Of a stretch of 64,000 bases of DNA, positions 54,483-62,946 are shown piece by piece. The translations under genes were made by a program, and so were the position numbers. Location: the NCBI RefSeq assembly GCF_001708505.1, contig NZ_CP015992.1, forward strand, positions 4,464,001-4,528,000. The letters run 5' to 3'. The DNA is from Pseudomonas sp. TCU-HL1 (lineage in GTDB: Bacteria > Pseudomonadota > Gammaproteobacteria > Pseudomonadales > Pseudomonadaceae). The notes below the pieces were generated by a model. That model ran no database searches. It was not told the DNA's origin and worked only from the letters and a program-made list of their open reading frames with translations. Numbering within the stretch: position 1 is the first letter of the stretch; each line of letters begins with the position of its first letter.

Positions 54483-56201
54483 TCAGAACGAGGTCTTGAA
54501 GGTCAGCGATATCCAGTCGCGGTCCCAGTACTTACCCAGCGCGGCGTTGTTGCGGCTACCAACTCCGAGTTCGTCCTTCGAGTGCTTGGAGATGAACCCG
54601 TTGTACTTAAGCTCGACGTTGTATTGGGCATAGATATCCGCAGCCAGGCCCACACTCCAACTGCCCTGCCCTTCGTTGCTGCCGAACTGCACGGGGGAGT
54701 TGCCGTGCAAGCCCATGTCGACGAACATCGGCATGGATAGATCGATGCCTGGAGAAACTTGATACCAAGTCGGTCTGAACAGCACCGAAGCACCGACTGC
54801 ATCGCGAGTCTGGCAGGCAATCTCAGTGGCAATATGGTCGTTGGCGCAGTTGAAGCCTTTGCCGTTGTAGTTCTGCTCGTTATCCGTAACCTTATCCAGG
54901 TAGGAGTAGTTGAGCTCTGCAGTCAGGGTCGCAGCGTCGTAAACGGGTGACTTGCTGAAGTAAGCAATACCGTTGAATACGCCGGACCATACATTGCCGC
55001 GTGGCACCCAGGTGTCAGGATCGGTACCTTCCGGCACAAAGTTCGCGAACGGAGTAGTGGCCAGGGTGGCATCCTTGCGATAGGTGAGATCGGCGCCCCA
55101 GGCGATACCCCAGACCTGCTTCGAAAGGCTCAGACCAAACAGCTTCTCGCGCTTGTCGGACGAAAAGTCGATGCCGGTGCCGGTGGGAACCACCCCGACA
55201 CCCGGGATTACCGCGACACTGGTAGTTACCAACTGAGGGAACTTGTTGGTGTACTCGCGATAGTAGAAACCAGCGGTCCCGTCCAGCCATTCAGGCGACC
55301 AACGCGCCGAGATGCCCCAGTCGCCATAAGTCTTGTCGGGCTCGTCGCTGGTGATCTCAAATGGCGTGCCGAAAACTGTACCACCACCACCCAGGCTTAC
55401 ACCGTCAGCCGCACCGAAGTAAGTGCCGCCATCTGGAATGACCATGGGCTTCCAATCCAGGTAGTACTGGGCGGCAACGGTCAGGTCTGGCTTGACCTGC
55501 GCACTCACGGAAATCTGGTTTAGCGGCTTGAACAACTCCTTGGCTTCGGTACCAGGAGTCGCAATGGCTTTACGAATATCAACTGGACCCTGCTGGTAGG
55601 ACACCCCATTGACGAAGGAGAACAGGGATTCGCCCCAGTAGATGTTGTGCTGGCCAGCCTTCATGTCGACCGGGATGCTACCCAGATCGAAACCGGTGAA
55701 TAGGAAGGCATCCAGGATCTCGCCGGACGGGCCATTGTTCCAGCGATCGGTGTAGTTGGTGTAGCTAGCACCATCGGGGCCGGCGCCTGCGCCGACGCCT
55801 GAGGCATCAAGTACCCGGTCGCCCTCGACATCACCTCGGTATGCATGGTCGTACCAACCGGCAGCACTCAGGCGAGCACCATGGCGATCCTTGTAGATGA
55901 AGTCCATCTCGCTGAGGACGTCGATGCGGTTGGTTACGACATCGCCTGCATCGGCAAACTTGCGATCGGATTGGTAGGCGGTGACATCGCCGGCACCTGC
56001 ATTGTTGCCGCAGATATCCTCGTCGCAGTCCTGCACACGGAAGCCGATGTTGTAGCGCACGGTATTGTCCCAGCGCAGTGACATATCGGGATTGCCAAGA
56101 TTAAAGTCGAACGCATTCACCTGTCCGACCACACAGAACATCATCACTGGCGCGGCGAGAAGACTACCGCCTGCCGCCCAATTTCGACTTGCCATCTTCA
56201 T
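54483..56201 (-). CDS. DUF1302-family outer-membrane protein
   Basis: 572 residues, signal peptide at the N-terminus (about residues 1-30, ending VGQVNA). The rest is a beta-barrel pattern: alternating aromatic strands, MSLRWDNTVRYNIGFRV near the start and a C-terminal ISLTFKTSF ending with Phe, the outer-membrane insertion signal. DUF1302 proteins are thought to be porins or transporters for bulky hydrophobic substrates. It is the first gene of the DUF1302-Ycf48-RND operon. The composite motif at 56314-56359 lies 113 bp upstream. Confidence 0.92.
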   Translation of the reverse strand: MKMASRNWAAGGSLLAAPVMMFCVVGQVNAFDFNLGNPDMSLRWDNTVRYNIGFRVQDCDEDICGNNAGAGDVTAYQSDRKFADAGDVVTNRIDVLSEMDFIYKDRHGARLSAAGWYDHAYRGDVEGDRVLDASGVGAGAGPDGASYTNYTDRWNNGPSGEILDAFLFTGFDLGSIPVDMKAGQHNIYWGESLFSFVNGVSYQQGPVDIRKAIATPGTEAKELFKPLNQISVSAQVKPDLTVAAQYYLDWKPMVIPDGGTYFGAADGVSLGGGGTVFGTPFEITSDEPDKTYGDWGISARWSPEWLDGTAGFYYREYTNKFPQLVTTSVAVIPGVGVVPTGTGIDFSSDKREKLFGLSLSKQVWGIAWGADLTYRKDATLATTPFANFVPEGTDPDTWVPRGNVWSGVFNGIAYFSKSPVYDAATLTAELNYSYLDKVTDNEQNYNGKGFNCANDHIATEIACQTRDAVGASVLFRPTWYQVSPGIDLSMPMFVDMGLHGNSPVQFGSNEGQGSWSVGLAADIYAQYNVELKYNGFISKHSKDELGVGSRNNAALGKYWDRDWISLTFKTSF

Positions 56202-56506
56202 GTGTTGGTTTCCTTCTTATTATTGGATTACTCGCACATATCGACTTCACAGCTGGGTGCCCTCGACCGGATGGTCGCCAGGCTGCATCTGCGATCGCAC
56301 CACTTGCGAAGTAACGTTACGCCGCAAGGCTTTCGTCCCCGTCGTCGGAACCGACGAATCCGCAAAGCCCGCGATAAAAAGCACAGGCCATACCACGCCC
56401 GGTCCAGCGACAACCAAAGGTAACTCTAGTCACAAAAGTGAATACGCAGGCTCAACCGTGCCAGCAGGGCGTATACGGATAGATCAGCGCTGCGCACTGG
56501 AAGCCT
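56202..56506. other. Promoter region between two minus-strand operons
   Basis: About 305 bp downstream of the AveC-like gene and upstream of DUF1302, holding the composite promoter motif at 56314-56359 and no gene. Confidence 0.6.
56314..56359 (-). promoter_or_regulatory. Composite promoter motif, copy 1
   Basis: ACGTTACGCC at 56314-56323, 17 other bases, then GTCGTCGGAACCGACGAAT at 56341-56359. The same two blocks with the same 17-base gap lie upstream of the DUF1329 gene. The second block contains the palindrome TCGTCGG-AA-CCGACGA. Confidence 0.8.
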
Positions 56507-57505
56507 TTAATGAACCACAGGCAACCAGCGGTCATCGGAGTACATCAGGTAGGAAGGCAGCTCCACCCGGATATCGGCGAACTGGGAGAAGAGATAAAAA
56601 CCACCGAAATAGATGGCCGTACATAGCGCAGCAAAGCCAGTTGCAGCGCCAAGCCTGGCCACCAGTCGGAGCCCGGCTGGCAGTTCGAATAGGCCGCGTT
56701 CGATGAAGGAAAGCCCATCGCCTCGCTTGGAGTGAGCCAGCCAGCTGTACAACGAGGCATAGATGGCTACGAGCAACGATTCGTAAAGCGGAAACTGGAA
56801 TCGAGAACCGGGCCAGACGGTGAGCGAGCCGACTACGTAAGGCCATGCATAGGCTTCGGTGAAATGGATGATGGCCGATTCCGCCAGGAAATCGAACAGG
56901 AACGCCGCAGCAAAAGACAGCACCAGAGCCGCCGACAGCCCCAGCCAGGGACGGGCCAGCCGCAAGGTCACGAGCTGGATGGTAGCCAGTGCAACCCCGA
57001 AGTACATGTACATCGGCGGCCCCCAGAGCCAGGCTTCCGCATAGCGGGTCGGCCCTTCATGGCCGGGAAAGAAACCACCCCAAGTACCCATGTTGAAGGA
57101 GTGCTTGTTCCAGGCCATGTGGTAGTCGCTGAAATTGATGGTGGTATCGAGCACATAGGTGATCAGCGCACCGATCAACAGTAGTCCCTCTATCGGCGCG
57201 TGACCGGTCTTCACCCAGGGACGGACCAGATAGACGTAAAGCGCCACTACGGCGACCAGCAGACTTATCGCCTCAAGCCCGCGCAACATCAACAGGGCTT
57301 GGGCGTCCATCTCATCGGCAGCCGTCAGCGGCACCGGCGCGAACTCGCCAGAAAGCAACCATCGACCGAACACGACAAAGGAAAAACAGGTGAACAACGC
57401 GCCCAGCATGGCCCAGAGCACGATGGGGCTGAGCAGAAATTGCGCGCTCGCCCGCCGGATTGGCACCGGTGGACGGATATATGACAGCAAAGGTTCCGGC
57501 TTCAT
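56507..57505 (-). CDS. AveC-like (spirocyclase-family) membrane protein
   Basis: 332 residues with about eight membrane helices. The conserved core reads TTINFSDYHMAWNKHSFNMGTWGGFFPGHEG then ERxGPPMYMYFG, with a later FLAESAIIHFTEAYAWP. I place it with the AveC-like membrane family named after an avermectin spiroketal protein, because the N-x6-WN...G-P-P pattern fits. The assignment is from memory. These proteins are common in isoprenoid and steroid gene clusters, where their reaction is unknown. It is the last gene of the DUF1329 operon, 15 bp after the subunit IV-like gene. Confidence 0.62.
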   Translation of the reverse strand: MKPEPLLSYIRPPVPIRRASAQFLLSPIVLWAMLGALFTCFSFVVFGRWLLSGEFAPVPLTAADEMDAQALLMLRGLEAISLLVAVVALYVYLVRPWVKTGHAPIEGLLLIGALITYVLDTTINFSDYHMAWNKHSFNMGTWGGFFPGHEGPTRYAEAWLWGPPMYMYFGVALATIQLVTLRLARPWLGLSAALVLSFAAAFLFDFLAESAIIHFTEAYAWPYVVGSLTVWPGSRFQFPLYESLLVAIYASLYSWLAHSKRGDGLSFIERGLFELPAGLRLVARLGAATGFAALCTAIYFGGFYLFSQFADIRVELPSYLMYSDDRWLPVVH

Positions 57506-57520
57506 GGCAAAGCCCCCGCA

Positions 57521-57790
57521 TCAGCAGTAGAACCAAAGCAACCCGCCGAACACCACCACCAGCCAGGCGCTGCATAGTTGGCGGATTGCGGCGGGCGCGT
57601 GGCGCACTTCCATGAAATGCAGGATCACCAGGCGCGCCTTGATCAGCGCCAGCGCCAGGATGGACGCCGGCGCCAGAATCCTACCCAGGCTCTCGCCCAG
57701 CAGATGGGTTCCCAGCGCCCAGCTGCCCACGGTGATCACCAGCAGCAGTACCCACACTGCGGTGACATTTTCTCGCACGTTCGCACTCAT
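57521..57790 (-). CDS. Cytochrome c oxidase subunit IV-like small membrane protein (copy 2)
   Basis: 89 residues from ATG 57790 (MSANVRENVTAVWVLLLVIT); a longer frame from 57835 overlaps the previous gene by 40 bp. It has three helices and the signature LALIKARLVILHFMEVRHAPAAIRQLCSAW, matching copy 1 at 18826. No haem-binding subunit I is encoded near it. Confidence 0.78.
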   Translation of the reverse strand: MSANVRENVTAVWVLLLVITVGSWALGTHLLGESLGRILAPASILALALIKARLVILHFMEVRHAPAAIRQLCSAWLVVVFGGLLWFYC

Positions 57791-57795
57791 CAGGC

Positions 57796-58383
57796 TCACC
57801 CCAGGAGGTAGATCAGAGGGAAGATCACGATCCATAGCAGGTCGACCATGTGCCAGAAGGTCGCCCCGCTCTCCAGGAACGCAAGGCGCTGCCCTTCACC
57901 ATGAGGCCGACTGGCCGCGCGCATCATGAAGAACAGCACCACCATGCCTACCAATACGTGAACCAGATGGAATCCGGTGATCAGGTAGTAGTACATGAAG
58001 AAATCGTTGCTTGTCAGTTGCTGCCCTTGCCACATCTTCAGGCCGTACTCGACGACCTTGAGTAGCGCGAAAGCTCCGCCACACAGCAACGCCAGCAGGA
58101 ACCAGCGGCCTGCGGGTGCCAGCGGGTCGCGCCGGACGGCCTGGATGCCCTTCACCACGAACCAGGAACTGGTCACCAGGATCAGCGTGTTGACCACCCC
58201 GAAGCCTTGGCTGAGCAGTTGCTGGGAACGGCCGAACAACTCAGGCTGACCATGATAAGCATGGGCGAATACCAGGAAGAACAGACCGTAGATCAGCATG
58301 TCGCCGAGGATTAGCAGCCACAGGCCTGACTCACCCGGCGTATGGGTATGCGTGCGCGACACGAGGGAGGCTTGCATGTTCAT
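57796..58383 (-). CDS. Cytochrome c oxidase subunit III-like membrane protein (copy 2, NorE-like)
   Basis: 195 residues, five helices: GLWLLILGDMLIYGLFF, FGVVNTLILVTSSWFVV, LLKVVEYGLKM, FHLVHVLVGMVVLFF and TFWHMVDLLWIVIFPLIYLL. Every one of these blocks matches the copy at 19104. It overlaps the preceding gene by 4 bp (ATGA). Confidence 0.86.
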   Translation of the reverse strand: MNMQASLVSRTHTHTPGESGLWLLILGDMLIYGLFFLVFAHAYHGQPELFGRSQQLLSQGFGVVNTLILVTSSWFVVKGIQAVRRDPLAPAGRWFLLALLCGGAFALLKVVEYGLKMWQGQQLTSNDFFMYYYLITGFHLVHVLVGMVVLFFMMRAASRPHGEGQRLAFLESGATFWHMVDLLWIVIFPLIYLLG

Positions 58384-59093
58384 GGTTGCACGCCCTCCTC
58401 GGCGTTCGCTTGCTGGTGGATCGCTCTAGCGATCACCCACCAGGTCACCAGGATCCAGCCGAAGAACGCCACCGCCGCCATCCAGAAGGCAAACAGGCCG
58501 TTCCAGGCGAAAGGGCCAGACTTGAAGAACACGACCATCTCACCACCAGTGAAGCCGGTCGCGACCCACAGGTTGAAGAAACCGAACCAGCGCGGCAGTA
58601 CCGGTTTGGCCTCGCGCCGCATCAGCACGCAAAGGGCGATTACTAGCACCTGCAACAGGGCCGGTGGTACTGCGCCGATGAAGGTCATCCAGCTCAGGTC
58701 ATGGATCACCTGTACCACTTCGGGTGCGCGTTCGGGGCGGAACGACACCACCATCCACAGTAGGCCAGGCATCAGGATCGCCACCACGGTACCGGTGGCC
58801 AACGCCAGCTGCACGTCGGCCAGCGGATGGTAAACCGCTCCCTCGATGCGCTTGAGCTGGTTAGAAATCGCCACCGCAAAGGGCCAAAACATCGCCCCGC
58901 CCATCATGATCATCAGTGCGGCAAAACGGATACGGTTGCAGCCCTCCTGATACATGAGCGCCGTATCGGCGGCACTCATCGCCGGGTCCGGTGGCGGCAC
59001 CCAGCCAGCGAGCAGCAGTGCGATCCCCATCAGCACCACCATCGCCAGGGCGCCATGCACACAGATCAACTGCGCGTTTGTATTCCCTTGCAT
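58380..59093 (-). CDS. Multi-TM membrane protein of unknown function (copy 2)
   Basis: 237 residues from ATG 59093, which has AGGTGGG ahead of it; the frame is open to 59132. About six helices. It is homologous to the protein at 19787: WVPPPDPAMSAADTAL, LPRWFGFFNLWVATGF and FFKSGPFAWNGLFAFW align with the same blocks there. In both loci it directly precedes the subunit III-like gene. Function unknown. A membrane partner for an oxygen- or electron-using enzyme is inference. Confidence 0.8.
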   Translation of the reverse strand: MQGNTNAQLICVHGALAMVVLMGIALLLAGWVPPPDPAMSAADTALMYQEGCNRIRFAALMIMMGGAMFWPFAVAISNQLKRIEGAVYHPLADVQLALATGTVVAILMPGLLWMVVSFRPERAPEVVQVIHDLSWMTFIGAVPPALLQVLVIALCVLMRREAKPVLPRWFGFFNLWVATGFTGGEMVVFFKSGPFAWNGLFAFWMAAVAFFGWILVTWWVIARAIHQQANAEEGVQP

Positions 59094-59161
59094 CACGACA
59101 TCCCACCTGGACGTAGAAAGGCCGCAACCCACTCCGGGTTGCGGCCAGTGCCATCAGTTAC

Positions 59162-60520
59162 TTACCGGATTCCGCCCTGGCTCATGTTTTCGGGAGTCCA
59201 CATGGTGACGGGCTTCTTCTCTGTTGTCTGGAATCCACCGCCCTGGAACGCAGCGTAGGCGGGAAGCGTATAAGCGCCACGCTCTAGATCCAGGGTGAGA
59301 GTATTTTCCGGGATCATGCCGTAGCCGAACACGTAGTTCGGGATAGTAGGCATGGAGTCGACACGGATCAGCTTGCCGGTGGCATCGTAGTTGTCAGCGG
59401 TACCGGCGCCACTCACGTCCTCGTCGAAATAGAAGCGGCGCTTGGGTAGCAGATGACGAAAGCCTGGCTTCAGTGTGGCCTCGACGACCCGAACCCGGTG
59501 CAGTTCCCAGCGCATGCATTCCGGATTCGGGAAATTCTTGGTGAACAGCTTGTCCTCCGAACAGGCCTTGTAATCGTAGATGGCGAAGTTGTTGTAATTG
59601 ATCAACTTCTCCTGCACCCCTACGTACTTGAAGTCATAGCGGTCCTGGCGCCCCAGGAACAACCGCTGCTGGTCCATGGTGGTGATGCCGCCAGCCACCG
59701 GCGAGGGGGTGTCATATGCTAGGTCAGGAGCAAGCTTTACCCGACGCTGGCCGGGCAGGTACTGCCAAGCCCTCTGCTCGCCCGCGATGTTCGTCCGCAC
59801 CAGTGTCTGTTCGCCATTACGTCGAGCGGGATCGTACAGGGCGACACGCACCCGGAAGTATTCAACTTCGCTGCCCCGGGGACCACTGACACTGGGATCC
59901 AAGAAGGGATTGGTCGTCCAGTGCTTCTCAGCGTTGACCAAGATGCGGCGACCGCTACCATCGACCAGATAGGACTTGAGGTTGCTTTGCAGGTCGGGGA
60001 TGTACTGCAGCTGATGGTTCCACATCACCTCGTTGCCGCTCTTCGGCATCGGGAATGGCAGGCCGCCGAAGCACCCCTCGATTCCCACACCGCCGTTTGT
60101 GGTCTTGCAGGAATCCGCGTTCTTCTTGGTGTTCTCCAGGTAAGAGTCCGGGAAACGGACAGTACGCCGGGTCGGATAGACGTTCATCTTGAAGTCGGGG
60201 TAGCGCGCAAACAGCGCCTTCTGCCCCTCAGTCAGGACGTTGGAGTACTGAGCGAGATTCTGGGCCGTGATCGTATACAGCGGCTTGTCGTTCCACGGAT
60301 CGCAGAAGTTGGTCGGCTCGCTCGGGTTGTAGCACTTCGGAGTCCCGATCGGCTCGCCGGTGTAGGCCGGGATGCTGCCATCGGCATTTCCGTTGCGCTG
60401 TGCTCCGAACGGCGTCAGCTCCGACCCGCCCAGTTGCGCGGCTTCGCTGGCAGATACGGACTGAGCGGCGCTGACCAGGGCGGTCACTGCCAACACGCGA
60501 GCTAGTTTGCTTCGCATCAT
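59162..60520 (-). CDS. DUF1329-family outer-membrane-associated protein
   Basis: 452 residues from ATG 60520 behind AGAGAGGG. The signal peptide ends near VSAAQSVSASEAA. The mature start LGGSELTPFGAQRNGNADGSIPAYTG is the hallmark of DUF1329. Further down GSEVEYFRVRVALYDPARR and QRRVKLAPDLAYDTP also fit. The fold is related to lipoprotein-carrier proteins, and members work with DUF1302 porins in handling hydrophobic compounds. It leads the operon DUF1329, multi-TM, III-like, IV-like, AveC-like. Confidence 0.92.
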   Translation of the reverse strand: MMRSKLARVLAVTALVSAAQSVSASEAAQLGGSELTPFGAQRNGNADGSIPAYTGEPIGTPKCYNPSEPTNFCDPWNDKPLYTITAQNLAQYSNVLTEGQKALFARYPDFKMNVYPTRRTVRFPDSYLENTKKNADSCKTTNGGVGIEGCFGGLPFPMPKSGNEVMWNHQLQYIPDLQSNLKSYLVDGSGRRILVNAEKHWTTNPFLDPSVSGPRGSEVEYFRVRVALYDPARRNGEQTLVRTNIAGEQRAWQYLPGQRRVKLAPDLAYDTPSPVAGGITTMDQQRLFLGRQDRYDFKYVGVQEKLINYNNFAIYDYKACSEDKLFTKNFPNPECMRWELHRVRVVEATLKPGFRHLLPKRRFYFDEDVSGAGTADNYDATGKLIRVDSMPTIPNYVFGYGMIPENTLTLDLERGAYTLPAYAAFQGGGFQTTEKKPVTMWTPENMSQGGIR

Positions 60521-60689
60521 GTAACCCTCTCTTGTTGTAATCATGGGGTGGCGCCGTATTCGCGACGCCGGACTACGAACCATCAGGAATTAGGGTCCTG
60601 TGACCCCCTCCCTGCAAGCACTTCCGATATCGGTGAAATCCGTTGAACCCGTGCCACGGGCACCGAGGCTGCCTGGGATCGTTGAGATT

Positions 60690-60735
60690 ACGTTACGCCC
60701 CTGGTTAAGCCCCGGTGTCGTCGGAACCGACGAAT
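60690..60735 (-). promoter_or_regulatory. Composite promoter motif, copy 2
   Basis: ACGTTACGCC at 60690-60699, 17 bases, GTCGTCGGAACCGACGAAT at 60717-60735, 170 bp upstream of the DUF1329 start. It shares both blocks and gap length with 56314-56359, while the 17 bases between are unrelated. Confidence 0.8.
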
Positions 60736-60751
60736 ATCGGGCACTTACCTC

Positions 60752-62899
60752 CTAGCGCAGTGCCTGTCCGGCCCTGGCCTTCTCCAGCAGTAGCGTCGGC
60801 GGTGCGAACCGATCACCGTAAGCCTGCTGCAGCTCCTGCGCCCTCTCGATAAAGCGCTCGATGCCATAGCCATTCACGAACTGCAGGAAACCACCCGTCC
60901 ACATCGGCGCGCCGATACCGAGGATGGAGCCCACATTGCCATCGGCCACTGAACGCAGGACGCCCTCCTGCAGGCATTTCACCGCCTCGATGACCTGGCG
61001 GAACAGCATACGGTCCTTGATATCCTCGACCGGCAGCGATATCTCCGGTTTGACGAATATCTCGTAGAGCCCCGGCCAGATGGTTTTCTCGCCGCCCTCC
61101 GGGTAGTCGTAAAAACCACCGCCGTAGTGGCGGCCGGGACGGTTGTGCTCCTTGATGAGAATGTTGCCGACTTTGTCGCTGTGACTGTTGTCGAAGACGG
61201 TGGCGAACACGCCCATTTCCTTCTGCGTTTCGTTGACCTTGCGCATCAGCTCCAGGCTGACCTCGTCAAGCACGGTCAGCGGCCCGACCGGCATGCCGAT
61301 CTGCTTGCCAAGGTTGTCGATCAGCAGCGGGTCGACGCCCTCCAGCAGGAGCTTGCAGCCTTCGTCGAAGAAGCTGCCGAAGGTCCGCGAAGTGAAGAAG
61401 CCCAGCGAGTCGTTCACCACGATGGCGGTCTTGCCGATCTGCCGAGCGAAATCGAACGCCTTGGCCAGGGTTTCCTCGCTGGTCTGCTCGCCGCAGATGA
61501 TTTCCACCAGAGGCATCTTCTCGACGGGGGAGAAGAAATGGATGCCGATGAAGTTGCCCGGACGTTTGGAGGCCTTGGCCAGCAGCGAGATCGGCAGCGT
61601 CGAAGTGTTGGTACCAAAGACTGCCAGTTCCCCCAACTGTTCTTCAGCCAGTTGAGTGACCTTGCCCTTGAGCTCGACACTCTCGAATACCGCCTCGACG
61701 ATGAAATCTGCACCTTGCAGATCGGCGTATTCCGCTGTCGGCTTGATAAGGCCGAGGATCTGCGCCTTCTTGTCCTCGCTCAGGCGGCCCTGGGCAACCG
61801 ACTTGCCAAGCAGCTTGTCGATACCCGCCTTGCCTTTCTCTGCCGCCTCCAGATTGACGTCGAGCAGCACCACTTCAATACCGGACTTGGCCGCCACATG
61901 TGCGATGCCATTTCCCATCATACCGGCGCCGAGAATGCCAAGTTTGACAACCTTGCTCTTCTCGAAGCCCTTGGGACGGCTGGAACCACCATTGACCTCG
62001 TTCAGCTGGAAAAACATGGTGTTAATGATGTTCTTCGCCTGGACACTGGCGGCGAGGTAGGTCAGACCACGCGTCTCCACCACCAGCGCTGCATCGAAGT
62101 CCAGCAACGTGGTCTCCACGGCCACCCCCAGAATACGCTCAGGAGCCGGCAGCAAACCGCGGGTGTTCCTGGCCGTCATGGCCATGGCGCCGGCGACCAT
62201 CGGCGCGATGTGTGGCTGTTGGGCAGTTCCGCCCGGGATCTTGTGGCCCTTGCGGTCCCAGGGCTGAAAGCCGCGCAGTTCGTTCTCGCCCTGAGCCAGG
62301 ATCCACGCCTTGGCGGCCGGCACCAGCGCTTCGGGCGCCGCGACCAGATCATCCACCAGACCGAGACCCAGCGCCTCACCCGGCTTCAGACGCTTGCCCT
62401 CAAGCAACAGCGGCAGCGCCTTTTCCAATCCCAGCTTGTGAACCAAACGCACGATCCCGCCAGCTCCCGGCAGAAGTCCGAGGGAAACTTCGGGCAGTCC
62501 GACCACTGCGGCGGGGTTGTCGAGCAGTATCCGATGGTTGCACGCCAGGGCGATTTCGAAGCCCCCCCCCAATGCCGCACCGTTGATGGCCGCCACTACC
62601 GGTACAGGCAGACGCTCCAGGCGACGAAGGTCATTCTTGGTCTGCTCGATCTTCGCCTGAAAATCAGCCTCGTCACCGGGCTCGAAGTCCAGCAGTTCGT
62701 TCAGGTCGCCGCCGGCGAAGAAGGTGCTTTTCGCGGAGGCGATCACGACGCCGGTCAGACCGGTTTCCTGCTCCAGACGCTGCACGGACTCGGCCATCGT
62801 GTCCCGATACAGCTGGTTCATGGCATTGACTGGACCCGGCATGTCCATGGTCAGCGTAACGATGCCATCGGCATCCTTTTCGTAGTTGAATACATTCAT
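60752..62899 (-). CDS. Multifunctional enoyl-CoA hydratase / 3-hydroxyacyl-CoA dehydrogenase (FadB/FadJ-like)
   Basis: 715 residues from ATG 62899 (MNVFNYEKDADGIVTLTMDMPG); the 32 further upstream codons are not protein-like. The N-terminal crotonase part has ASAKSTFFAGGDL and GAALGGGFEIALACNH plus the Glu of LPEVSLGLLPGAGG. The dehydrogenase part has GAGMMGNGIAHVAA at about residue 325, GTNTSTLPIS, and the active His in IGIHFFSPVEKM. It carries out two steps of beta-oxidation for a side-chain or ring-derived acyl-CoA. A thiolase gene precedes it by 47 bp, as in fadAB-type operons. Confidence 0.94.
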   Translation of the reverse strand: MNVFNYEKDADGIVTLTMDMPGPVNAMNQLYRDTMAESVQRLEQETGLTGVVIASAKSTFFAGGDLNELLDFEPGDEADFQAKIEQTKNDLRRLERLPVPVVAAINGAALGGGFEIALACNHRILLDNPAAVVGLPEVSLGLLPGAGGIVRLVHKLGLEKALPLLLEGKRLKPGEALGLGLVDDLVAAPEALVPAAKAWILAQGENELRGFQPWDRKGHKIPGGTAQQPHIAPMVAGAMAMTARNTRGLLPAPERILGVAVETTLLDFDAALVVETRGLTYLAASVQAKNIINTMFFQLNEVNGGSSRPKGFEKSKVVKLGILGAGMMGNGIAHVAAKSGIEVVLLDVNLEAAEKGKAGIDKLLGKSVAQGRLSEDKKAQILGLIKPTAEYADLQGADFIVEAVFESVELKGKVTQLAEEQLGELAVFGTNTSTLPISLLAKASKRPGNFIGIHFFSPVEKMPLVEIICGEQTSEETLAKAFDFARQIGKTAIVVNDSLGFFTSRTFGSFFDEGCKLLLEGVDPLLIDNLGKQIGMPVGPLTVLDEVSLELMRKVNETQKEMGVFATVFDNSHSDKVGNILIKEHNRPGRHYGGGFYDYPEGGEKTIWPGLYEIFVKPEISLPVEDIKDRMLFRQVIEAVKCLQEGVLRSVADGNVGSILGIGAPMWTGGFLQFVNGYGIERFIERAQELQQAYGDRFAPPTLLLEKARAGQALR

Positions 62900-62946
62900 A
62901 AAGGGGGCCTCGCTTGTGAAGAATTTCTGCCGCGGCAGGTGGCGGC

